DNA of 64,000 bases, taken from contig JASAND010012614.1 of NCBI GenBank assembly GCA_030248195.1, positions 62,001-126,000 of the forward strand. Reading direction: 5' to 3'. This stretch comes from Trissonchulus latispiculum. Taxonomy: Eukaryota > Nematoda > Enoplea > Enoplida > Ironidae. Below the pieces are notes generated by a model. That model was not told where the DNA came from and searched no databases. It was given only the letters and a program-made list of their open reading frames with translations. The translations under genes were made by a program, and so were the position numbers. This document shows positions 25,301 through 37,050 of the stretch, one piece after another; position 1 is the first letter of the stretch, and each line of letters begins with the position of its first letter.

Positions 25301-28300
25301 TACCTAAGTGGAAAGTCAGAACCTTCTTTTACGTACGTAAGCATATGCACAGTTTGTGGGATGCACACGCATGTGCACCCTACACAGACTGATTTAATCC
25401 TATCTAGAATTTTAATAGAGGCAAAGATTAAGCTGTAGAGAAGTACAGTGCAGCAACTTTAGATGGATACGTATAAAGGCACTGTTCCTAATTAGGTTCT
25501 GCAGGTAGCTACGTAGTTAGTGTTGGGCTTATCCTAGAGAATTTTTCTTGTGGATGGGGGATTTTGGGGGAGAGGTATTCCGGGGGGGCAAATTTTCTGG
25601 GTTTTTTCGTGGGGGGGCGGGCACTTTTGGGTCCCCCCGCTCGGCCCCACCCCCACTTTTGGACTTCCCCCATTGACTATAAGGTGCCCAAAAATGCCAA
25701 ATTTTAAGGGTTTTTGGTCAAAATTCTCAAAAATTTTCCGGCTTCGCCGGAATTTTTTGGTCAAAAATCGTCGACTTTGGTACTCAAAGTCAATTTTGAT
25801 GCACTTTTTAGCATAATTATAGCAGAAGATGTAAAAAACAGGATATTGTTACTGCGTTTTTTGCAGTTTTAGACCACTTTGGATTCCCCCACTTTTTAGG
25901 CCACTTTCTCACCCCCATTTTTTCGCTTAGAAAAAGCCCACAATTTTTTCGACAAACTTTCAAAAAATATGGAGTCTTTCCCATTATCCCCCACCTCTCC
26001 GGAGAAGCATAATTTGACGGATTGAGCTAAAATTTGGTAGGGGTGGGTTTTCGGGTCTGATATTTTCAAAAATGCAAAAATTTTAAAATTTCAAAAATTT
26101 TAAAATTTTGAAATTTTAGTTGGTACGTACGTAACGGTTGGTTTTATCGCAAAAATAGGGTGTTGAAAAAGGCAAAAATCGCTTAAAAAATGTCCGGCGA
26201 ATTTTTGGTTTTCTGCGATATTTTTAGGGCAAAATTTGGCTCCACAATGGGCACCCACTTCTGGGGAAGGGAGGCAAAAATTCGACGGACAATGAAGTTT
26301 GGGGTGGGGCGAAAATTTTTCTAAAAATAGCATTGTTTTTCTAGCATACACTGTAAAAAGTGAATTTTGTCGTAAAAATAGGTGGTTGGCCTGACATTCG
26401 ATACCTGTAATAAAATTTAAAGCTTCCTGAAACAATCTCGTTGTAGAAACCAAGTATGTACAAATATACCCGAGCACTGATCTTGGTTGCGACTTTTTAG
26501 GTTGAATCTAATATGCAGAAACAAAAACAAAACAAAGATTTATTTGGACCAGAGCTCAAATCAAATTAATTAGCACACATCATAAACAAATGTTAGCTGT
26601 TCAGTATTGATGTAACGTTCATATATACTTTTCTTATTACATATACCTGAAAATATTTTCATAATTCAGGCTCGCTAGTTGGTAGCCAGTTGTTAAACCA
26701 GCGTAGATTCTGATGTCTGGTTTTTGATGATATAAATAAATATATATATATACACACAGCAATTTTCGCTGTTGAGTTTTTGCTTGAGTAACATATATAT
26801 ATATACGTACGTATACGTAAATATTTGGTTGATTGATTAGTCAGATGGATTACGTAATTACGTATGTAGGTAGGTATATATTGGTTGTCTTGAACCGGTT
26901 CCACTGTGTGTAAACCTACAGACTGTGTTAGGTTGGTCCGTTTTAACTGTGTACTCTGTAGGGTTAACTTGTACGGGTTAAGCCTGTACAATTATCGGAC
27001 CTGTACGTAATTTATCACTGGGACTGGGGTGTGGTGTGATGCTAACATTATGGCATGTTTGGGATATTGTACTCCTTTTTATGATTCTCTTGCTTGCTTG
27101 GCGCAGTGCCCATGGGAAGACTGGTCGACCTGCACCGCCTGTGAGTGAAACTAAGACCCAATTTCTTTAAAGACTTAATTGGTCAGATTAAACGGATTAA
27201 AAATCAGCCTGATTAAAGCTGTTAATAGCTGTTAAACGGATTAGGAGTATATACGTAACAAATATTTATAGCGCGGCGGGAAAAAAACCAAATTTTCGAA
27301 TTTTGGCTGTAACTTTTTTATTAAGCGACAAATCGAAAATCTAACGATAACTACCATGAGGCCTTGCGAAGAGCTTCAAAATGAGCTATAAAACGTCTCT
27401 CTAGCGCTTACCGTTGGCGAGAAATTTTCGACCAAACCGATGGGAAAAAAACCCAATGCGGGAAAAAAACCCATGGGCGGGAAAAAAACCCAGCCGAATT
27501 TTTTGCTGCAAGCACGCCAGAACGGTTTTGACTATACCATTCGAAAGAGCGGGTCATTTTTAGTACATCTGAATCATAAAATACCAATATTTTTGCAAAA
27601 AATCATGTCAAATTGACTTTTCAAAATTTCGTATGTAAACATAGGCAAATTTTGGAAATTTTTGAAATTTGCTTAATTTCTGCAGTTTAAGCATCCTATC
27701 ACATAGAAAACGTGTTTTTATTGCATTTAAAGCCAAACCCGACCTATTTTAGTGAAAAATTTAGCGGTTTTTGGCGAAATTTGAAAATTTGGCTTGAAAT
27801 GGCACCATCTCAGATTTTGGCCACCTGGACCTCACATGGAAGGTCGAACCTAGGTAAACTCTATACCAAATTAATCAGGAGGCTCTACTGAGCTAAGAAA
27901 TGCATGAATTTTTCCTTTGCTGCTAATGGTTAGAAAAAAATTTCATTTTGAAATTTGGGTTTTTTTCCCGCACATGGGTTTTTTTCCCGCCGAGTCTAGG
28001 TCACCCCCAGGTCGCACCACAGGCACTAGAGCCAAATTGAATACACCATCGTGAAGTTCGAGACATATCCTCTGTGAAACTGTAATCCGTTTTGGGCTAA
28101 GTCTTTCCAGTAGTTCAGGGTGGCCCCCCAAAGTTGACCCTGCCTGACCCCCATGTTGGGACCAAAAATTCCAAAATTTTCAAAGTCCCAAAAAATTTGC
28201 TGAGAAGCAGTGGGAGCTACAATAATACACCTTCTAGGGTAGTTTTGGACGCTCTTTAAGATAGGCTATTAAAATCCGATCTAGCTCATCTGGGTGACTC

Positions 28301-31300
28301 ACACTGGCGATGGGTTTTTTCCCGCATATCGGTTTGGGTTTTTTTCCCGCCGCGCTATATATTAATAACTGTGTATATAATTAGGTTGCACCAAATATGA
28401 TTCGGTTTTAACTAAACGGTTATATATTCGCTAGTATTAATCTTATTTTAAACTTCAATTTAAACATTAACTTTAAACCCAACTTCGTGACAGCAAAAAC
28501 GTGGGAATGCTATTAGATTAACTTCATATCAGGCTTCACGCGTGCCCAGTCTACACGCTGTAACATTGAGTTTAAACTAATGGCAATGCTAAAAGCCTGA
28601 GTCGCGTTAGGCGGCACGCGTGCCGACTGAAAATTTCAGGCCACACGCTGTAATCAGAACTTACAACTATAGGAACGCTAAAATATCAGTCCAAAACGTG
28701 AATACCCAAAACAACGTTCACCTATCTTCCGTTACCGGTTTCGAGTGGTTCTCCCACTCTTCATCAGACGGATCCTGTCCCTTCTGCGCCGCTAAATTTC
28801 AGGAAATGGGAAGGTCGGGGACAAGGTTATTGATTGGGAGGCTGGGCGGGACCCCGATGTAAATGTCCGGGGGACTTCACAACTTGGGGATAAAGTTCTG
28901 TCCTGGGGGCCTGGAGAGTGGGGACGGACTGTGGCACAAATGTTCGGGGTGCTTCAGGATGCTCAGGACGGTTTCCAACAGAATGGATGCTAGTAAACTC
29001 GGACCCGGAGGCGGGGACTTGTTGAACGCAGGATATGTTCCCAATTGATTCCAAAAGGATAGTCAGTAAAAAGTTGGCTGACCCATTGTTTTTCTTTCTT
29101 CTTTCTACAATTTTTTCTTCGGCAAAATCAATAACAGTTACACGTAAGTCCTTCAAATCGTGGTTGTGGTTTCTGAATCAAATGGGTTAAAACCGTTATT
29201 GATTTTGCCGAAGAAGAAACTTGTAGAAAGAAGAAAGAAAAACAATGGATCAGCCAACTTTTTACTGACTATCCTTTTGGAATCAATTGGGAACATATCC
29301 TGCGTTCAACAAGTCCCCGCCCCCCGGGTCCGAGTTTACTAGCATCCATTCTGTTGGAAACCGTCCTGAGCATCCTGAGGCACCCCGAACATTTGTGCCA
29401 CAGTCCCTCCCTACTCCCCAGGCCCCCCAGGACAGAACTTTATCCCCAAGTTGTGAAGCCCCCGGACATTTACATCGCGGTCCCGCCCAGCCTCCCAATC
29501 AATAACCTTGTCCCCGACCTTCCCATTTCCTGAAATTTAGCGGCGCAGAAGGGACAGGATCCGTCTGATGAAGAGTGGGAGAACCACTCGAAACCGGTAA
29601 CGGAAGAAAGGTGAACGTTGTTTTGGGTATTCACGTTTTGGACTGATATTTTATTGATTCCTTTGTATCCCTTGTGGATCCGTGAATTAGCGGCTGTTCT
29701 ATCGATTTCTTTAACGATAGGAACGCTAAAAGGCTAAGCGTCACGCGAGCAGCCTGAAATTTCTAGTCGGAACGCGTGCCCGCTGAGAATGCTTGTAACC
29801 TGCGACATATATGTTACGCGCAATATTGAAAAGCTTGCAATTCTGAAATTGCACGATGTTTACGTGCAATTAATGAAATTGCAAATCGTGCAATTTTGAA
29901 ATTGCAATGACTTATGGTGAACTTTTAAAATTGCACGGAAACTGCCGTGCAATATTGAAAAACAAAATTTCAAGCCTCTGGTTTTAATTTGATTGCATAG
30001 ATGTTCTCTCTCAAAATGAAAATTTGCATTAGTTGTGTATTTAGCGAATTAATTTACGGTAACAAGTTTTAGTTTTCGGATAAGATCTAGTTCCCTTACT
30101 GTTTTAATTTTTTTGAAATTAAAACTAAAACTTAAAATTTTAATATTGCAAGGTTTCGCCCGTACAATTTTAAAATTGCACGGAAATTCCAAGCAATTTC
30201 ACCATGCAATTTCAAATTTGCACGGCAGTTTCTCTACATTTTTAAAATCACACACTTTTGAATATACCTTACTTTCTTTGTACCTTCTTTGTGGAGACAT
30301 CATGTTACTGATGATTTTAAATGACGGAAGGCAGCCGCACGAAAACCTTGAGGATTCCGTTTCGAGGCCACTGAGTGAGGCAGTGAGTTCCAGGAACGAG
30401 TTGTGCTAGGAATGAAGCTTTTCATATGGTGGCTGGTTCTTGACGGAGGTACAAGCCTAGAATATGGATTGGCTGCTGCTCTGGTTCTACCACCTGCTGG
30501 AGCTTGTTGTGGCAATAGCGAACTCAATGAGGGAATATCCTGACGATGGATAATACTGTGATAGATAGCAAGGGCTCCCGTTGAACATCTGAGCCTGATG
30601 GTATCAAACTGATTTCCACAAATCCTGCCTGCCTTTCTGTTGACGATTTCCAATGCCTCAGTAGCATATTCAGGAGCAGCAGTGCAAACAGGAAGAGAAT
30701 ATTCCATGATAGGACGAATAGCAGCCTTGTACAAATGTGACAAAGCCTTCCTTGATAGCAAGTCCGTATGTCGCCGCAGCATGCCAAGCAGTCGACTTGC
30801 TGAAGCTGCTTTCTGCATCAAATGTGGGGCCCAGGACAAGTTGCTTGTAAAGGTTAGCCCAAGCAATTTAATAGAGTCATTGTTCCGTATAGGAACATCC
30901 CCCCATGTTATTTGCATTGCCTGATGACGGTCAACTCTTCTTGAAATGAGCATCCCCTGCGTTTTAGGTAAGTTAAACTCCATCCTCCAGTTCCTAGCCC
31001 AAACGGAGCACTCGAGCAAATCAGCTTCCATAAATGTGGCAACAATGCTTCGCTCTGTAGGTGATGAAACAGGGGCAAATATAGTCCAGTCATCAGCAAA
31101 CACGATGCTGCGACATCCCAGTCTAGCTGGTAAGTCGTTGATATACATCAGAAAAGCGTGGGCCCAAGAATAGATCCCTGGGGAACTCCGGATGTCACTG
31201 GCCTTGGATTTGAGTAGGCTTCATGTACTCTTACTACCTGCTGCCGTTGGAATAAGTAATCTTCGAGCCAGGCAAGAAGTTTACCCGATATCCCGTATTT

Positions 31301-34300
31301 TGTGAGTTTATACAGTAGCCCACGATGCCACACAGAATCGAAAGCACCCGACAGATCAAGGGCCAAGATTTGCACTTCACCATTGCGGTCGAGTTGGTTT
31401 GAACACTCCTGGCTCAACAGTAGATTGCAGTGCATGGTAGAGCGTTTTTTGCGGAACCCATACTGTTCATCAGCAAGTAGGGAATTGCTCTCTAGATGTT
31501 TCACAAGATGGAAATTTATGTAAGCTTCCATTATTTTAGACACAATACAGAGGAGTGAGACAGGCCTGTAATTTCCAGGGATTGAACGATCGCCCTTCTT
31601 ATGGACTGGGGTTACAGTGCTCAGCTTCCAGTCACTGGGTACTACGCCTGTGGTCATAGACCTGCTAAACAGGATAGAAAGAGGATAGGCGAGTACATCT
31701 GCACATTCTCTAAGGACAATTGCAGGAATTCCATCAGGCCCAGTACTTTTTGAGATGTCCAACTGACGCAATAGTTTTCGCACAATTCGGGGCCTGAATC
31801 TGATGCGATGAATCTTAGACTGTGTAAAGGACTGCAGAAAGGGAGGATTTCCGACACCATTATCCACTTTACATTTAGAGACGAATGTCTGGTTCAAAAC
31901 ATTTGCTTTGAACGTGTCGTCTATTACAGCGGAATCATCCACAAATAATGGAGGTATTGGCGGTTTGGTGGCGCGTTGCGTTAACTGATTGATAGACTTC
32001 CACCACTTGCGGCCAGACTGACCATCCACCTCTAGAGCGACAGCTGAGGCGTACTCCCTTTTGCATCTGCGTAAACTATGATTGTACATGTTCCTCGCAC
32101 GTATGTATGTCGCTCTGTCCTCGCTGTTAAGGGAGGCTTTCCATTTATTATACGTGCGGATCTTAGACCGCAGAAGAAAACGCAGGTGTCGGTTGAAATA
32201 CGGATGATTTCTCTTCGGGTTGATTACCTTGGAAGGAATAAACAAGTTCATACCATCCAAAACCAAAGATTTTATTTCAGCCCATATCGCATTGGGGTCT
32301 CTTCTATCCCCCAGAGAAAGCTGCGATAGATAGTATCGTAGGCCATCCCAATCAGCACGCCCATAGCATCGGATGGAACGAGGCTCAGGAGGAACAAGCT
32401 GTTCATCAAAATCGATGGAGGCAGTAACAAGTCCATGGTCTGATGTACCAATCGGCGTTGTACACGTCTTAAACTTCAACAAAGAAGCCCCATCATCATC
32501 ATCGGCATCACTTAATATCAGATCGAGGGTCGCTGGTGTATCACCTAATCTAGTAGGTTCCGTTACCAGTTGGGTGAGATCATTTGAAGCAGCAAAAGCT
32601 TCGGCTTCGAGACCAATCTGGCTTGTTGGCCCAGAGAATCTCAAACAGCGTGAATTGTGCACATTAAAGTCACCTATTACTGAGATGCGGCCATGTGGAT
32701 CATCGCTATGACTACTTTAGATATCCCGATTGAGCGACACAAACAAATTATTATCCCTGTTTGGAGGACGGTAACAGACAGCCAAATATAATCTAATGTT
32801 ACCCAGGCATAGCTTGAACCAAGAATATTCGTGGGTGGATGAGCTTAAGTATACGCTACATGGAATAGTGTCCCGGGCATATAGCGCAACTCCGCCGCCA
32901 TGTCCGCGCCGATCATGCCTATATAAGTTGAACCCCTTAATAAGACATGTGTTGTTATCCATCGTAGCAGTAGACAGGAATGTCTCTGTCAAGGCAATGA
33001 CGTCAGGAGCACGTTCACCAGCCTCATGAATTCGAGCTGGGAGATGTTCGTAGTTGGAGATAAGACCACGAATATTAGACAACCATAACAGGATATCCAT
33101 GCTCGCACCAGCCTCTCCTCCCCCGTTAGGGTTTACAGGAGAAGCGTCATTAGGAGTCACAGTAATCCCGTTTGCAGGACCAAAAGCAGATGTTTCGTTT
33201 ATCGAATTGGTAGCGAATAAAGGAACCCATGTGACGGTGTGAGCTGCTAACCCTCCGCCGGGCAGAACAGGAAAAACTGTCCTCATGGGAACCGCCATCG
33301 AAGTCAGGGAGTTAGCCGTTCTTCCAGCTGGGACCAGGACAGAAAGGGGTACCAAGGCCTGCTCGACGTCAGCAAACTGACATCTCCCCCTTTGTTTAAG
33401 TGCATAGTGCAGAATCGCACCTCTCGCCCTGTCGGGGCGGCCCAAGTTTATCGAGCAGGACTCGCTCTAGTGTCCCGATTTGCTCATATTATCAGCTGTG
33501 CAAGCGGAGCCGATAACTAGTCCCCAGGTGCGCCGGGGAATCCTCCAGGCATAAGCCGTGCCACTAAGAGGTATCCGCATCCCTCTCAGCGACGGTCAGG
33601 AATCCCACGCTAGGAGGCCCAGACACAGTGCACCCGTTACACAGTTATTGGACGTAACATACCTAATGTACATAGCTATGAGTAAATGTTGTGTATTTAT
33701 TGTTGATATGTGGGATATGTATAATTTGGAGCATCAGTGTGCCTATTCTTACTTACGTACGTACGTAGTTATCAACATCTGAGCCCCTTAAGAAGATTCC
33801 TTCCTCTCCTCTCCATTTTAATGAGACAGTAAAAAGGGCTTCAGGTAAAATTAATAAGAAGGGTATCCCCACGTTTCCCCCTTCCTTTCCTTAGTGTCAT
33901 CCATCCAGACACCCGGGGAGAATTGTGTCTCTCTTTTCTCTTTCTCTCTCTCTCCTCGTCTCCACTTCGACCCTCAGACCGTCGTTGTTTCCTATTATTT
34001 CCACTTTGCCCTCCTCCTCCTCTATGTTAACAGCAACAAGAAGAAGAGTATATCACTATTTCTAAAATCTTCACCCCCCCCCTCACCCCATCCCTCGTTT
34101 AGCTGCTTTATCCTTATAGATTTTCTATATTCCCTGTGGTTATATATACGTACGTACGTACGTACGTACGTTTGTTTGTTTGTTTGTTTGTTTGTCTGTT
34201 TGTTTGTTTGTTTCACACAATTTGAATGGAAGAGGTGGCCGTGTAGGTTTCCTGAACCACCATTCTGAACCTTTGTTTTAAAGTGCTGGTTTCCTTTTGT

Positions 34301-36994
34301 GCAGTGCTTTTATAGTAATTTTTTGAACCGCTATGACTTTCGCAATTTTGGGAGTTGGAAAGAGCTTTATACATCGTTTTAAAGCTTATTCTCTGTACAT
34401 TCACATGAGCTTACGAAACTGGCAAAAGTAGCATAAAAATAGCAGAAATTTTTTGACATACTTACATCTAACATGAAGAATTTAGACCAAAAATCTTTGA
34501 ACATCGATTTCTCAAAACTGAAGAATCGGCCAAAACTTCCTTTTGTGCCATTATATGAAGGACATATGGGCCGCGGGACGTTTTTTTGGATTTGGCTCCG
34601 GAGGTCTGGCTTTTTCCTAGGCAAAAATTTCTGGGGGGGGGGGAAGTCTGGGGGGGGGGTCCCCCCCAGGTCTGGGAGAGGCTCGGATTTCTGGGGGGAG
34701 GAAGAAAAATTTTCCGAAAAATGCCTAAAAATAGCTATTTTTTGCTGCTGAGCTAAAAATTTAACTATTTTTAACTTAGATTTAAGCTTAAAATAGCTAA
34801 AAACTGCATAAAAATAGGTAAAAAATCCGGCGAAGCCGGAAAATTTTTTCAAAATTTACCCTCAAAACCCTATTTTTCCGGGTACTTTGGAGTTCTGGGG
34901 GGAAGAAGGCCCGAATCGGGGGGGGGGGCGACCCAAGTCTGGTAGGGGGGCCAATTTCTGGGGGACCCCCACCAATTTCGCAACTTCGCATTGAGTTTTC
35001 TTGCTACTCGATACGTTTTAGCCCAAACCAAGAAAAACGTCCCTCCGCAGAAGTACGAATTTCGATTTTGCCAGAAATCTCTGGAATCTGTAGAGTAGTT
35101 TTTGAGAAATCGATGTTCGAAACAAAATATAATCGCAGTTTTGCCAAAATGGTGAATCACCAAATCTCTAGCTGAAAGCAATAAATTCCGGCTACTAGGC
35201 ATACATAAAATGGGTATTTGGATGCTGTATTGATTGAGTATAAATAAGCCAACTTTGTTCTTAACATGTGGCAGTAATGTTGAAAAAACTGATTTCCTCA
35301 AAAATTGCCATTTTTTGACCCTCAACACAGTTTTTTGCTTCTACTGACTTAACCACTTAAGGGGGGGTCCATTTTTGGGCCATTTTTCGACTTTCTCCGA
35401 TCTCGCTGATTTTCACATATGTTATTGTCCAAATGGTATATTTTAACGAGTTTTTAAAATTAAAGTCGTAACTCTTACGGTTGTCGAGTAATTTCACCTC
35501 AAAGTTGAGATTTCATGTGTTAAACATAGGAAATTTAAAAAGTTGTCACTTTTTCGCGTGCGCCAAAAAGATCTCCCGACAAACTTTGGTGAATCTGGAC
35601 AAATTATACATTAAAATAACGCTGAAATGTTAAACTGCGGTACCCTGGAATTAGAATTTTAATTTAGGCCTTTGAAATTTTTTAATTAATTTCTGAAGGA
35701 TTAAAATTTAACACGATTTGAGCATCAAGTCAAATTTTAATCCTTCAAAAATTAATTAAAAAATTTTAAAGGCCTAAATTAAAATTCTAATTCCAGGGTA
35801 CCACAGTTTAACATTTCAGCGTTATTTTAATGTATAATTTGTCCAGATTCACCAACGTTTGTCGGGAGATCTTTTTGGCGCACGCGAAAAAGTTAGAACT
35901 TTTTAAATTTCCTATGTTTAACACATGAAATCTCAACTTTGAGGTGAAATTACTCGACAACCGTAAGAGCTACGACTTTAATTTTAAAACTCGTTAAAAT
36001 ATACCATTTGGACAATGAAATATGTGAAAATCAGCGAAATCGGAGAAACTCGAAAAAATGGCCCAAAAATGGACCCCCCTTAAGATAGCTCAAAGGTTGT
36101 AAAAGCAAAATTGTTCATTTTTGTGTCCTCTTTCCAGCCATAACAACCAATCCCGTGTCTGGTCTACCTATTGGAAGCCTAAGGCCAAAAACCAAAACTT
36201 TCTTCTTTTGGCCTAAAAATCAGGGACTGGTCCCAGAATGTTAAAGCGCACGGAAATAGATTAGTTAGCAAGTTTTAGCTATTTACGTACAGGATTAAAG
36301 TCGTATGAGTAAAAAATACCCGAAAGGAAACCAGCATCTTAAGACGTAGAGCTGTTTGTCCCAAACTACTAGACCTGGTTACAAAACGTCGCGGACTTAG
36401 TGCCCTCTTTCTTGTGTAAGAACTGAACAACAGTCATTTTGTCGAACTGGAACTGAAGTGTGCAATCAGAGGCCGACTTGAGGAAATACTATGTTGAACC
36501 AAAAGCGCAACCGCCAAAAACTCACCCCGGCCTTTGTCGGAGGCGCCCTTAAAAACCGTACTTGCTATCGGGGGTCTTGTTTACTTACTGCGAGCCTAAA
36601 GCCAAAAAACCAAGACTTTTTATCTTTTAGCCTAAAAATACAGGACTGGTCCCAGAATGTTAAAGAGCACGGAAATAGGTTATTTCGTAAGTTTTAGCCA
36701 TTTACGTAAAGGATTAAAGCCGTATTAGTCAAAAATACCCGAAAGGAAACCAGTACCTTAAGTTGGAAGCTGTTCCAGTTAAAGTTAGGAGAGAAATCTG
36801 AAATCTTTTGAAACGAGTTTGGGTGATCACCCAACTGCAGTCCAGCTCCTAGACAGACAGCTCCATAGACCTCTTCCTAAATAACTTCTAGGCGGGTCTA
36901 GACTTAGGACTAGGATAATCTTCTGCAACGCATCCCTGATATCCTATTAGCTGCTGACCTGGAATTATTTTCACAAACGAAGCATTATTCAATG

Positions 36995-37050
<56 letters not shown>

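Larger units (their letters stand above)
28684..29716. mobile_element. fold-back with two hammerhead-like motifs and a 15-bp target duplication
   Basis: Flanked by the exact 15-bp repeat ATAGGAACGCTAAAA (28,669-28,683 and 29,717-29,731). Arms of about 450 bp (from about 28,684 and to about 29,650) are almost fully complementary around a centre near 29,165. Each arm carries one hammerhead-like motif. A target duplication of this length argues for retrotransposition rather than cut-and-paste. Penelope-like elements are known to carry hammerhead motifs and to form inverted terminal arrangements, so this may be a Penelope-derived remnant. No protein remains. Confidence 0.8.

Noticed and set aside
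33894..34060. Frame with a hydrophobic stretch as the missing PTPRN-like membrane exon
   Set aside because: The nearest acceptor gives the wrong phase and the residues do not resemble the family's membrane segment.
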